Under the pieces are notes generated by a model. It did no database searches and was not told the origin of the DNA. It saw only the letters and a program-made list of their open reading frames with translations. Shown piece by piece: positions 45,301-54,591 of a DNA stretch of 64,000 nucleotides (position 1 is the first letter of the stretch; every line of letters begins with the position of its first letter). Source of the DNA: Ischnura elegans (lineage: Eukaryota > Arthropoda > Insecta > Odonata > Coenagrionidae); assembly GCF_921293095.1 (NCBI RefSeq), contig NC_060251.1, positions 40,777,644 to 40,841,643 of the forward strand. The letters run 5' to 3'. A program made the position numbers and the translations under genes.

Positions 45301-48300
45301 AATTCATTTACAACTACCAGTGCTTTCCAATAAAATACCAACAGAGGTTATGGGCCCAGCACTGGTAAATTATAAGAAGTAAGTGAAGTCTTCATAATGT
45401 CGTCTGACGCATCCGGTATATCGTCTCACATTAAGCCGTTGTGTGGGCGTGAAGGATATCCAACTTGGAAATTTAAGCTGAAGGCGTATTTAATAGATCA
45501 AAACTTGTGGCATGCTGTTGATGGATACCCAAATGATGATCATACTGATGCTGCTTCAAAGTCCAGGAAGGATGAGCGTGCCCTAGCTAAGATTTGTTTG
45601 TGCGTGGACGATTCCGCTATCATACATGTAAGAAGATGCAAAACAGCTGCTGAAGCATGGAAAGTTCTTGCCGATGCATATGAAGATAAGGGTTTTGCCC
45701 GGAGACTTAACCTTCAAAAGACTTTGTACCGGTTATCCCTCGGAGATTATACGTCCATTGAAGAGTACCTAACTGCCGTAATGGATACCGCTCAGAAGCT
45801 TGCTGATATTGGGAAGGAGATTCCTGATGAGGATTTAGTTGCTATTTTGCTTGGAGGTCTTCCTTCACATTACGACCCCCTAGTAATGGCACTCGAGAAT
45901 TCAGGAGTTGAAGTAACGGTGAACATGGTGAAAACTAAACTCTTAAATGAAATGTCCAAAAATGATGGTGCAACTGAGACTGCATTTGCATCCAATGCGT
46001 CTCGAACTATTCCGAAGAAAAAGAAGTTCCCGAAACGCAACAACTCTCAAGATGGTATCGTCTGCTATGGATGCAACCAACCCGGCCATAAAAAACCAGA
46101 CTGTCCAAACAAGACCAAGAAAACGGCACAGACATCGAGTTCAACCCACAAGCAGCTACACAAGAAACAATACACTTTATTCTCGGATTTAGGTGTTGGT
46201 GGTTGTGCTCAAAGCAATAAAAATGATTGGTTTGTGGATTCCGGGGCAACTGCCCATATGACTCCTCATAAAGATATTCTGTTCAATGTTAAAAGTAACT
46301 CTGGTTTGGAGATTGTGTGTGCTGATAAACGTAAGTTGCAGAGTGACAGTATAGGTGATGTCATGATTCACAAAAGTAATAACAACAACAGTATTAGTAG
46401 TATTTCTGAAGTTGTTCATGTGCCTAATCTTGCTACAAATCTTATATCTGTGTCAAAATGTGTTTCAAAAGGTTTTGTTGTAGTATTTACGAAAGAAGGT
46501 GCTAAATTTTTTCATGATAATGATTGTAGTATTTCAGGGAATGTTTTAATGACTGCTCTTCCCAGTAACGGGTTATATAAGATAGAGTCACAGGTATCAG
46601 AAAGGTCCCTGGCTGCTACAACTAACCCTTCTCAGCAAACTCTTTGGCATTGGAGGTTGGGACATCTCTGCCGCTATGGTATGAATCTACTGAGAAATGG
46701 ATTAGCTGATGGAGTTGATTACGCCCCTGAGGAAAATAGAACTGTATGTACTGCATGTCTAGAAGGGAAACAGAGTCGAGAACCTTTTCTTAAAATCAAA
46801 AGTAAAAGGGCGACTAAATGCCTAGAGTTGATTCATTCTGACCTCTGTGGACCATTCAGTGTAAAATCATTAGAAGGAAATAAGTATTTACTTGTATTTA
46901 TAGACGATTACTCTAGAATGATATTTACCTATTTCATTAAAACAAAAGATCAAGTTAGAGTAAAGTTTCAAGAGTTTAAAAACCTCATGGAAAAGCAAAC
47001 TGGCCAGAAAATTAAAATTTTACGATCAGATAATGGTTCTGAGTATGTTAATAGGGAATTCTCAGATTATCTTAAGTCAGAAGGAATTATTCACCAGACT
47101 TCCATACCCCGTACTCCTCAGCAAAATGGTGTTGCTGAAAGGGGAAACAGAAGCATTGTGGAGAAGGCTCGTTCCATGTTGCATAGTGCCAGACTACCTA
47201 AGTCATTTTGGGAAGAAGCTGTGAGAACTGCTACGTATCTCAAGAATAAATCACCTCATAGATCCGTTACAGGAATGACTCCAGAAGAAAAATGGACAGG
47301 TGAGCGTCCCAACTTGACACACTTAAGAGTATTTGGCTGCCGAGCTTTTGTACATATTCCAAAGGAGGAACGCAAGAAGTGGGATAGCAAAAGCAAGGAA
47401 CATATATTTGTAGGATATAGTGAGAATAAGAAAGCTTACAAATTTAGGGATCTTTCTAATTATATGAAGGTAGTCCATGCTGGAGATGTTGTGTTTTTAG
47501 AAAATAATTTTTCCGGTGAGAGCAGTACTGATGCTCAAATTCCTTTGGATTCTTACAATGAAAATGCAGATTCAACAAAAGATGAAGCTGCGGCTGCTGT
47601 TAAAATTCTTTTGGATTCTCCTTGTGAAAATGCAGACTCAACAGAAGATAAAGCTGGGACTAATGTTCAAGAAACTGCTAAGAGTCCTAGATATCCTCAA
47701 AGGGTACGTAACAAGAAACAATTTCCTGATCATGTTGTTTTACAAGCAAAAAATTTCTTTGACAAAGAACCTACCACATTTGAAGAGGCTATGCAAAGTG
47801 AAGACAAAGAGCATTGGATGAAAGCAATGATGGAGGAATTAGAGTGTCTTAGAAAAAATGAAACTTGGAAGCTAGTGCGAGTTGCAAATAAAAGTGTAAT
47901 ACCATGTAAATGGGTTTACAAATTGAAAAGAGACAATGGTGGTAAGATCATCAAGTACAAAGCTCGTTTAGTTGCTAAAGGTTTTGCTCAAACTCATGGT
48001 ATAGACTTTGAAGAAACTTTTTCTCCGGTAGTCAGAGGTTCAACTATCCGTTTGCTGTTGGCTATGGCAGCAGAACTGAATCTTGATGTTGAACATCTGG
48101 ATGTCGAAACTGCTTTTTTAAATGCCACTTTAGATGAAACCATCTATATGACACAACCAGAAGGTTTCATAGCTGTAGGTGAAGAGAAGAAGGTTTGTCT
48201 ATTACAGAAGTCTATTTATGGACTCAAGCAGGCTAGTCGTGCTTGGAACAAAACAGTTCACAAGTTATTGTATGAGATAGGGTATATTAAATCAAAACAT

Positions 48301-51300
48301 GAACCCTGTGTCTACTTTAAACATATTGGAACTAAAATAGTTATTATTACATTATATGTTGATGATTTCTTTATATTCTCCAATGATGAGAAAGAAAAGA
48401 AGAAATTGAAGGAAGAATTGAAGAAGAGATTTGTCATTAAGGATCTTGGCAAGATCAAACATGCCCTGGGAATGAATTTTACAAGAGATGAGAAGAGGGG
48501 AGTATTCAAGATAGACCAGAAACAATACATTAAAGATGCTTTAAAGAGTTTTGGCATGGAAGATTGTAAGATTGTTTCGACCCCAGTTGACGTTAGTCAA
48601 ATGAAAGAGAAGGGTAAGGATATCATAGATGTCCCGTACCAGTCATTAATTGGAACTCTCATGTATCTCTCCGTCAACACGCGGCCAGATATTTCCTTCA
48701 TTACTAGCTATCTCTCCCAGTTTAATAAGAAGCATACAGATATACACTGGAAGATGGCCAAGCGGGTACTTCGTTATCTAAAAGGTACTATGGAAATGGG
48801 ACTCACATACAAATGCACTGGGAAGCCTATTTTTGGTTTTTCTGATGCAGATTTTGCAAATGATCTAAATGATAGGCATTCATACTCTGGATATGTTTTC
48901 ACTTGTGCAGGTGGACCAGTCTCCTGGAGTAGTAGAAAACAAAAATGTGTTGCCCAATCGTCTTGTGAGGCAGAATATATTGCTCTTTCCGAGGCTACTA
49001 GAGAGGCTATTCATCTAAAACATCTTATTTCCGAATTATTTCAGGAACAAGAAATTATTACTATTTTTGAGGACAATCAGAGCGCTCTCAAGTTAGCAGA
49101 AAATCCTGTTTTCCATGATAGAATGAAGCATGTAGATGTGAAATACCATTTTGTTAGAGAACAAGTAGAAAACGGTAATATAAACGTAGATTTTCTCTCC
49201 ACTGAGGAAATGACAGCTGACATACTTACCAAGGGCTTAAATCGTATAAAACATGAAAAATGTATGAGAGGTTTAGGCATGGTTTAAAAATAATTTTAAA
49301 AAATTTGTAATTCATTTGATGGAAATGCTAAAGAGCTGTTTCAGCACATCTTCAATTACGGGGGGGTGTTGACATTTGTAATTTTCAGTTGTGTTTTGTC
49401 TCTGTTGGTTGGTTACCAAGATTGTTTATTGATCTGTATTTGTTAACAATCCTTATGTGTGTGAAGTTAAAATACGGTTCTACTAAAACTTTTAAAATAT
49501 GAAGAGTTATTGCATTTAATTCATTTACAACTACCAGTGCTTTCCAATAAAATACCAACATTTCTCCCTACTAATTTAGAGATCACATGTGGTTTCATGT
49601 TGGCGGAATCAAGAATAAGTAAATAGCGAAAAAGGCAATAGGGTAGTTTCCTTCATCGAAGAAAACGAAAAGCATTGATTGCGATTCGTTACCCACCATT
49701 AGTGCATTCATAATACACAAATTATTTGGTTTTAGAAATACCGGTTTAGACGAATGGCAAGGGCCAAATTTTATCCTCATTTGAAAAAGGCCAGATTGGT
49801 GCCCATGCGATGCCACTCCACGTGATGTCACAGGGACCTAGTTTCTACACGAGAGGATAGGAGTTATACATCGTATGAGGTTACCAATGCATGCAAGAGG
49901 CACAGAGCTCAGGGAAACATGTCTTAATAATAACCTATTAAAACTGGCTAAGGTCGGAAAGTTTTCTTTATTTGATAAGGTATTAATAAACCTTTTTTAA
50001 GCCAAGCGCTACCAGATAGCATGGTACTCAGCTACCCGCTAGTATCCTGCGTCGTATCAGCGCTCAGAGCCTCTCCCAAGGTCACCTCACAAGGCGGGAG
50101 GGGGAACCAGAAATGCGTCACACGGACTTTTTCCCATCATCCTACTTACGCGTCGCGTTTTCACGTGCTAGAAAATTTTCACTTTTCATTTAATCGCGAA
50201 AAATAGATATCGTAATTTAAAAATCTAAAAGCGTGAAATACGTACTCCAGGAGTAATAATCTTTCGATTTTGGCAGTAAAAAAATAATAGGAAACCACCC
50301 TATTTTCACACATGCCTTGAGCTACATATTTTTGATCAATTCAGACTGTCAAATGACCGGGTAATAGAGTTACATACTTAACTTTTTGGATTATAGTGTT
50401 GCTGATAACCATTCCTAACTAGTTCTGCTGAGGATGTATTGGAAGCCACGGTCTGTTTGAAGCCATTAGGAAGCACTATTTGCAGTATAATTACATCATC
50501 ACACCAACCTTTTTTCTTTTCTGAAAGAAACTGCTCATGATTGTATAAAACATATGCTTATCATTAATGTGAATGTAGAAATTAACTGGCTTTTATTTAA
50601 TTCACCTTGGTGTGAAGTTGCTCCAAGAGTTTGTAGATTTCAGGCATCAAACTTGGATGATAGTACAAATATTGGGTAGTCGATGGAGAGGGCAAACTAA
50701 AAGTCCTAGTCATGGACAAAACCCAGCAAAGAGATGCTCTAAGAAATAAAAGTAGTGGAAAAAGCTAAAATTCACGGGATGAGAAGACCCTGTCATCTTA
50801 CTTGGTTTATATTGAATGTGTTACATCTGCACTTCTGGTTGAGCATGCATTACCCAAATATCTATAATAATTACCGTATGTCTATGAATATTTATAAGGA
50901 AGCCTCAAAATTTTTATCTGAAAATTCTGAGACTTCAGTTATGGGAAAATGTATTTTAAAAATGTGTTTGAATGTATTTACTTATACCACGGGTATTTTT
51001 GGAAAAAAAGGGGGGACTACGTTCAGATAAATATGGTAAGTTGAGTTGTTATGTGGCATTTCTAAACATCCAAAATCTAAATGCCAGTTGAAGGTGGAAG
51101 AAATATTTCTGAAGCTGGTTTTTGTATTTACCTTGCAATTATCTACATGGAGACGGGTAGATGTTAACCTTCCAAAGGCTAGACTTAGAGAAATTAGGAG
51201 ATATCTAATTTTTCCACTTTAACAGGCATTCAGATTTTCCTGTCTTTGGACAAAGTAAAATATCTTTTTCTTCTTGAGTGCTAATTTTTTTTTGTGAAGT

Positions 51301-51433
51301 GATAGTTTTAATAACTCCAGTTTTCAAAATTTTCAGGCCGAATATTCATCACACAGTAAGTTTTGATGAAGTAGCAGATGCAGTACTTGGGTTGGAAGAA
51401 GTCAAAGTTGGAAAGGTGGTTATGATGGTTTGA
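33387..51433 (+). CDS. CRYZL1: CRYZL1, quinone oxidoreductase-like protein 1
   Basis: Zinc-free MDR-superfamily oxidoreductase, 371 aa against 349 in human. Exons: 33387-33482, 33691-33958, 34093-34161, 36096-36206, 40049-40183, 41160-41347, 42318-42469, 51337-51433; all phases join in frame. Matches to human in order: VKVLVRACGLTSQNF, SVGQDVAGVIVAIGSEVS, GDEVAGIIPLDS, VSFVDAAGCIGDAVKAYTAL, VLVLNGASSFGSMCVQLAH (the Rossmann turn, nucleotide binding), ETGGLGVDVLVES, VGGCWVTT, QIDPPNSRQLYMRCASLAYL, SVQQGRHQHVLKDIMEKL and the terminal GKVVMMV. Exon 1 was found by its ATG, open frame and GAG|GTAAAT donor; its 32 codons are less conserved, so its start is less certain. Intron 7 is 8.9 kb because of transposon insertions. 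The substrate of the human protein is not settled. Confidence 0.93.
34851..35040 (+). mobile_element. tRNA-derived SINE
   Basis: A tRNA-like head (GCCTAGGTGGTGGTGAG as A box, GGGTTCAAATCCC as B box), a 70-base body (GGTGGTCCCTATCCAGGG, TTGTGTTGTGTATTG), and a tail of AAATA and A runs. The same head and body recur at 41390-41980, which shows it is a repeat family and not a tRNA gene. It lies in CRYZL1 intron 3. Confidence 0.75.
36695..38412. mobile_element. 1.7-kb non-autonomous hAT element
   Basis: Ends TAGAGATGGGTGGAATAGC and ATACTATTCGCACATCTCTG, imperfect inverted repeats. The 8-base duplication GTTACAAC stands at 36687-36694 and 38413-38420. Both subterminal regions are crowded with ATTCGA/TCGAAT motifs. 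No hAT transposase frame is visible. The right terminus resembles that of the decayed hAT at 15371-18374. It lies in CRYZL1 intron 4. Confidence 0.85.
39113..39779 (+). repeat. 667-bp dispersed repeat, copy A
   Basis: Ends AATAGGGTGGTTTCC and GGAAACTACCCTATT are inverted repeats with one mismatch. The whole sequence recurs inverted at 49637-50304 and in part at 52714-53080. A 95-codon frame (39513-39800) is kept only because copies are alike; it shows no domain. The inverted ends suggest a DNA-type non-autonomous element, but I see no clean target duplication. Confidence 0.75.
41473..41885. mobile_element. hAT-type MITE inside a SINE
   Basis: Ends CAGTAGCAGATACAG and TGTAACCGCCATTG are imperfect inverted repeats. 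AGGTGGC is duplicated on both sides (41466-41472, 41887-41893), close to the 8 bases expected of hAT. Near the right end GGGGGGCACGTGCCCCC is a palindrome. It carries another MITE inside. Confidence 0.65.
41574..41713. mobile_element. Short MITE, GAATATAGTCC family, copy 2
   Basis: Ends CTGTATATGTCTGAATATAG and CTATATTCGGAGAAATACAG are inverted repeats, flanked by TA (41572-41573, 41714-41715). Shares interior motifs with 7451-7588 and 50874-51036. It is the innermost layer of a three-deep nest. Confidence 0.75.
42035..42125 (-). repeat. tRNA-like sequence, SINE head or tRNA relic
   Basis: On the - strand: GAGCATGGTAGCCAAGCGGG as A-box region, then GGCTGTTGGTCAAGGGG and GGGTTCAAATCC as B box. 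Base pairing of acceptor and anticodon arms is not convincing, so a working tRNA is unlikely. Confidence 0.45.
42470..43535 (+). other. CRYZL1 intron 7, left part
   Basis: AT-rich sequence without genes. Around 43370-43400 a C-run motif (ATTCTGGACCCCCCAAAA) resembles worn MITE ends; a similar C-rich block is at 44895-44972 (TTGAACCCCCCTGAATG, CCTGGCTACACCTCTGG). The Harbinger-type element between them may therefore have landed in an older repeat. Confidence 0.35.
43536..44881. mobile_element. 1.35-kb non-autonomous PIF/Harbinger-type element
   Basis: Terminal inverted repeats GGGTGCGTTCCGAAATTCAC and GTGAATTACGGAACGCGCCC, continuing into CTGGCAGTACTG on both sides. TTA stands directly outside both ends (43533-43535, 44882-44884), the 3-base TWA duplication of PIF/Harbinger. 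Interior frames (116 and 86 codons) show no transposase or Myb-like domain. In CRYZL1 intron 7. Confidence 0.78.
45150..45343 (+). repeat. Copia 5' LTR
   Basis: 194 bp, beginning TGTTGACATTTG and ending AAATACCAACA, with the short TGTTG/CAACA inversion usual for LTRs. It matches the right LTR throughout. Confidence 0.95.
45397..49287 (+). CDS. Copia gag-pol frame (element gene)
   Basis: A single frame of 1296 aa in the copia order: Gag-like N-terminal part, zinc knuckle (CYGCNQPGHKKPDCP, about residue 223), protease (WFVDSGATAHMT), integrase (HWRLGHL, then the core region with DDYSR and SDNGSEY), reverse transcriptase (YVDDFF) and RNase H near the C-terminus. Placement of integrase before RT defines Ty1/copia. 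It looks whole. This is an element gene, not a host gene. Confidence 0.93.
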   Translation: MSSDASGISSHIKPLCGREGYPTWKFKLKAYLIDQNLWHAVDGYPNDDHTDAASKSRKDERALAKICLCVDDSAIIHVRRCKTAAEAWKVLADAYEDKGFARRLNLQKTLYRLSLGDYTSIEEYLTAVMDTAQKLADIGKEIPDEDLVAILLGGLPSHYDPLVMALENSGVEVTVNMVKTKLLNEMSKNDGATETAFASNASRTIPKKKKFPKRNNSQDGIVCYGCNQPGHKKPDCPNKTKKTAQTSSSTHKQLHKKQYTLFSDLGVGGCAQSNKNDWFVDSGATAHMTPHKDILFNVKSNSGLEIVCADKRKLQSDSIGDVMIHKSNNNNSISSISEVVHVPNLATNLISVSKCVSKGFVVVFTKEGAKFFHDNDCSISGNVLMTALPSNGLYKIESQVSERSLAATTNPSQQTLWHWRLGHLCRYGMNLLRNGLADGVDYAPEENRTVCTACLEGKQSREPFLKIKSKRATKCLELIHSDLCGPFSVKSLEGNKYLLVFIDDYSRMIFTYFIKTKDQVRVKFQEFKNLMEKQTGQKIKILRSDNGSEYVNREFSDYLKSEGIIHQTSIPRTPQQNGVAERGNRSIVEKARSMLHSARLPKSFWEEAVRTATYLKNKSPHRSVTGMTPEEKWTGERPNLTHLRVFGCRAFVHIPKEERKKWDSKSKEHIFVGYSENKKAYKFRDLSNYMKVVHAGDVVFLENNFSGESSTDAQIPLDSYNENADSTKDEAAAAVKILLDSPCENADSTEDKAGTNVQETAKSPRYPQRVRNKKQFPDHVVLQAKNFFDKEPTTFEEAMQSEDKEHWMKAMMEELECLRKNETWKLVRVANKSVIPCKWVYKLKRDNGGKIIKYKARLVAKGFAQTHGIDFEETFSPVVRGSTIRLLLAMAAELNLDVEHLDVETAFLNATLDETIYMTQPEGFIAVGEEKKVCLLQKSIYGLKQASRAWNKTVHKLLYEIGYIKSKHEPCVYFKHIGTKIVIITLYVDDFFIFSNDEKEKKKLKEELKKRFVIKDLGKIKHALGMNFTRDEKRGVFKIDQKQYIKDALKSFGMEDCKIVSTPVDVSQMKEKGKDIIDVPYQSLIGTLMYLSVNTRPDISFITSYLSQFNKKHTDIHWKMAKRVLRYLKGTMEMGLTYKCTGKPIFGFSDADFANDLNDRHSYSGYVFTCAGGPVSWSSRKQKCVAQSSCEAEYIALSEATREAIHLKHLISELFQEQEIITIFEDNQSALKLAENPVFHDRMKHVDVKYHFVREQVENGNINVDFLSTEEMTADILTKGLNRIKHEKCMRGLGMV
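49367..49560 (+). repeat. Copia 3' LTR
   Basis: 194 bp, the same length and sequence as the left LTR as far as I can read, preceded by a run of seven G. Confidence 0.95.
49637..50304 (-). repeat. 667-bp dispersed repeat, copy B (inverted)
   Basis: Reverse-complement relative of 39113-39779 with nearly the same length (668 bp) and the same ends (AATAGGGTAGTTTCC and GGAAACCACCCTATT). The two copies differ at scattered bases only. It begins 76 bases after the copia element. In CRYZL1 intron 7. Confidence 0.75.
50874..51036. mobile_element. Short MITE, GAATATAGTCC family, copy 3
   Basis: Left end CCGTATGTCTATGAATATTT, right end GGGGGGACTACGTTCAGATA; TA on both sides (50872-50873, 51037-51038). 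The interior GAGACTTCAGTTATGGGAAA matches GAAGCTTCAGTTTTGGGAAA of copy 1. Confidence 0.7.
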
Positions 51434-51720
51434 TATTTCTTTAAAAATATGCTTGTTATCTCTTTTTATTCACTAGTCCAATGATTCTCCATTATTATTT
51501 ATTGCAATATTTTATGCAATGCTTTTTATTATTGATTAAATCTTTGTATTTTGTTTGATGGAAGAGAAAGGAGCAAATTTATTTCCTCAGTTTTGCATTC
51601 CATACTCATTTTAAAGTTATGATAAATCTATAAGAAATACCTTTCATTGTTATTTATTTAAATCAGTATGAAAGGAAACTGAATAATAATACTTTTGTAT
51701 GTTTACCTAATGTTAATCAT

Positions 51721-51726
51721 AATAAA
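51721..51726 (+). terminator. Possible CRYZL1 polyadenylation signal
   Basis: AATAAA about 290 bases after the CRYZL1 stop. An ATTAAA at about 51534 is a nearer alternative. Confidence 0.4.
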
Positions 51727-51919
51727 AGTGTTCATTCAAAAACATAACTTAAATCTTGACTGTTGTATTGTTCTTTTATTGTTACTGTTGCTTAATAATC
51801 TTATCTCATGTGAGAGACATTATTTATTTGATTTTACAGTTTGCAAGGAAGATGAGCCAGTATCCCAAAATCAGTCACAGTATGTATTTATAAGTTAGTG
51901 ACACAAGTGCATATCTTGT

Positions 51920-52168
51920 GGGTAAACTTTTCTCGGGATTCCCACCGGGTTAATGTTTTAATATCGGCCAACGTTTCAAGCACCGTCTCGGCACTCATCT
52001 TCAGGGCTTTTTCTCTGTGGATTTTTTGCACAGTTACACTGCAGGGCTGAAAGATGAGTGCCGAGACGGTGCTTGAAACGTTGGCCGATATTAAAACATT
52101 AACCCGGTGGGAATCCCAAGAAAAGTTTACCCACATTATTCGCCGGGAAAGCATTAAATCATATTTCT
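51920..52168. mobile_element. Penelope-type hairpin element with 16-bp target duplication
   Basis: CAAGTGCATATCTTGT occurs at 51904-51919 and 52169-52184, so this is a discrete insertion. Inside, two arms of about 110 bases (GGGTAAACTTTTCTCGGG and its complement at the far end) are inverted around a spacer with TTTTTCTCTGTGGATTTTTT. The - strand of the left arm reads CUGAAGA, U, GAGUGCC, loop GAGAC, GGUGCUU, GAAA, then ACGU-U and GGC, which pairs with GCC before CUGAAGA: a hammerhead plan with G-U-rich stem II. A tail of about 36 bases with ATTCGCCGGGAAAGC follows the right arm. Confidence 0.72.
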
Positions 52169-52713
52169 CAAGTGCATATCTTGTATTCTTTATTCTTGAA
52201 TGGTCTTGGGAAAGTAAGTAAAGGGTTAGGGAACGCTTAAATGACATGAAGAGGTGGAAATTTTGTGGATTGACATTTTAAATGCTGCTTTAAAAGAACC
52301 ACACATCCATGCTTGCATGATGAAGGATTCATGGTATCATGATCATGGATGTGTCAAGTCACTGCGTGGGATTGGAAACTTAATTTCAGACATCATACAA
52401 TGCAGTCACATTACACTCCTGCTAGCTAAAAGGATGCAGTTTCATGATCACAGCACAAAAAAATGTCAACACAATGTTTGCAATGTTTGGAAACCAGGAT
52501 AACAGAGCTTCCAAGAAGGCTACTAGGACACTTGTCATGTTATTGTGCAACATGCATTACTCAGCTATGGATGTGTGGTTCTTGGAAGCCAGGAATTCCC
52601 TGAGAGGTGAGAGGATGATACCGAAGAGGTACTTACATCATCTAATGCACTTAGTATCAGTTGCTGCTAATCTTTGAATCTTCTGACGTAGGCCTTCTCT
52701 TAATCATCACCAA

Positions 52714-53080
52714 TTAAAACTGCCCATGGTGGGAAAGTTTCCTGCGTTTAATAAGGTATTAATAATCCTTTTTTAAGCCAAGCGCTACCTGCTAGCAGGG
52801 TACTTTGCTACCTGCTAGCAGCCTGCACCTCAGCGGCGCACATATTTTCTCCCCAAGGTCACCTCACTTGCCGGCAGAGGGAACCAGAATGACGTCACAC
52901 GGGGTTTTCCCATAATTCATACTTAGCCATCGCGTTTTGCGCCCTTGAAAATTTTCACTTTTCATGTAATCGCGAAAAATAGATATCGAGATTTAAAAAT
53001 CTAAAAGCATGAAATGCATCTACCAGGAGTAATAATCTTTCTATGTAGGCAATAAAAAAATAATAGGAAACCACCCTAAT
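52714..53080 (-). repeat. 667-bp dispersed repeat, copy C (fragment)
   Basis: Matches about the last 370 bases of copy B in the same orientation, ending GGAAACCACCCTAAT. More diverged than copies A and B and lacks the other half. Confidence 0.7.
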
Positions 53081-53152
53081 CGTGGGTACAGTGCCACAAC
53101 CAGAAAGGAGGCCTGGACTTGGAACACATAGAGGTGTTTGCTCTTGACTAAT

Positions 53153-53330
53153 TTTAAGTATACCAGGACTGGCCATGGTGATAACTTTTACGGGAGTCAC
53201 ATGATGCAAAATTGTGGAAAAAAATCATTCGCCTTGACCAGGATTTTTTCTCTGTGGATTTTTCACACAATTTGTGCATCGGGTGGCTTCCATAAAAGTT
53301 ATCTTTGTGGCTAGTTCCGGTGTACTTAAA
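53153..53330. repeat. Imperfect inverted repeat, related spacer
   Basis: TTTAAGTATACCAGGACTGG at the left pairs with the complement of the right end (TTTAAGTACACCGGAACTAG); arms of about 75 bases with many mismatches. The centre carries TTTTTTCTCTGTGGATTTTT, also found in the spacer of the 51920-52168 element. Probably another Penelope-type hairpin. Confidence 0.6.
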
Positions 53331-54591
53331 ATTAATATGTATGTATTAGTTTATAAAGGGCTGAATGAATCATGAGGATTACAAATTTTACTAAAATTAT
53401 TTGAGGCTAGTTTATAATGTAATGGACTAAAAGCATTTCCTGGTGGAAGTGAACTACTACTTAAAAATATCAGGTGGTGTTCAGTGGAGTTACTATTTGA
53501 ACTCTTTCAGTTTTCCTAGTAAAAACAATAATCAAGCAGGGATAAAGTATAGATGATCACGTGCATTTTTAGAAAGTGTTAGTAGTTCTTTAATTGCTTT
53601 TCATTCACCGTACATCTTTGCCTCTTTCAATTTTGAGTATTTTTTCTGATTGTATTTTTTTCTAGCTAATTTTTTTGGAAAATTTTCACTTGTTTAATTG
53701 ACACAGAATCCTTTGGATTGGATAGATAAGTGAGAAGATAAAAGTTTTCAGTCTCGTATGATTTGAGGTATGGATAGACCTACATTTTGGTGAAAATATT
53801 GTTACTCATGCCATTTTTCCTTGATGGGAACATAATGACATGTGATACCACATGACTCTACTTCTTAAGATCCTTCTTTCCTTAAGATCAAGTGGAAAAT
53901 TAGTTGGGGATATTGGGGGCAATTAGAGTGACTATTAAGGATCTTTTTCATCAGGCATTATTGTGCGGCAAGAGCCAGTTGCTACTGTGAGACTGGGATT
54001 AACTGTAGCTGCAGGTGGTTATTGTACTGTAGGGCTTGTCGAAAAAGTCCTGCAATAGATACTGTAGAAAATCAAACATCCAGGTTGGACAGCTTGAATT
54101 ATGTAATCAGTATGTATTGATATATTTGGTACCCAATGTTGTTAAATCATTGGTTTTATCAAAAGCCTCGAGGACAGTTGGTGAGGCATGAAATTTGATA
54201 ACTTTGGGCCTCATCTCTATACATAATGATTACATAATTTTTAAGTATAATTTAGATCTGGCCTTTGATGTTTTTTCGCTTGACATATTTCTACGAGTTA
54301 AAAATGAATTTTTACCATGAATTTCTGCACTGGTAATTTAAAACTTTTTAATTTGCTTATAATTTTTTATTACCATGTGGTATCACACTAAATTTGATTA
54401 GGCTCTAAATTATTTTACTAATTTCAATACGTCATCGTATTCTATAAGTCAGAAACATGTAAAGGATTCAGCCATATTCATTCCTCACAAAAAAAGATTA
54501 ATAATATACATAAATATTCATACAAACTCAAGGCACAAATGGAAAATTCCGTTGAAATCATGCACATGATTCATCCTTCACAATTAGGCAT
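53331..54591. other. Intergenic, convergent gene ends
   Basis: AT-rich sequence between CRYZL1 (+) and the - strand gene, which converge here. A possible - strand AATAAA signal is at 54366-54371. No frame of interest. Confidence 0.4.
54366..54371 (-). terminator. Possible polyadenylation signal of the - strand gene
   Basis: TTTATT on + is AATAAA on -, about 220 bases past the stop at 54592. Confidence 0.5.

Larger units (their letters stand above)
45150..49560 (+). mobile_element. Ty1/copia LTR retrotransposon, looks whole and young
   Basis: 4411 bp including both LTRs, with the 5-base target duplication TTTCT at 45145-45149 and 49561-49565. The primer-binding site after the left LTR reads GGTTATGGGCCCAGC, like Drosophila copia, which primes with an internal piece of initiator tRNA-Met. 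A G-rich polypurine tract precedes the right LTR. One long gag-pol frame lies between. The LTRs look identical by eye, so insertion is probably recent. It sits in sense orientation in CRYZL1 intron 7. Confidence 0.95.
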
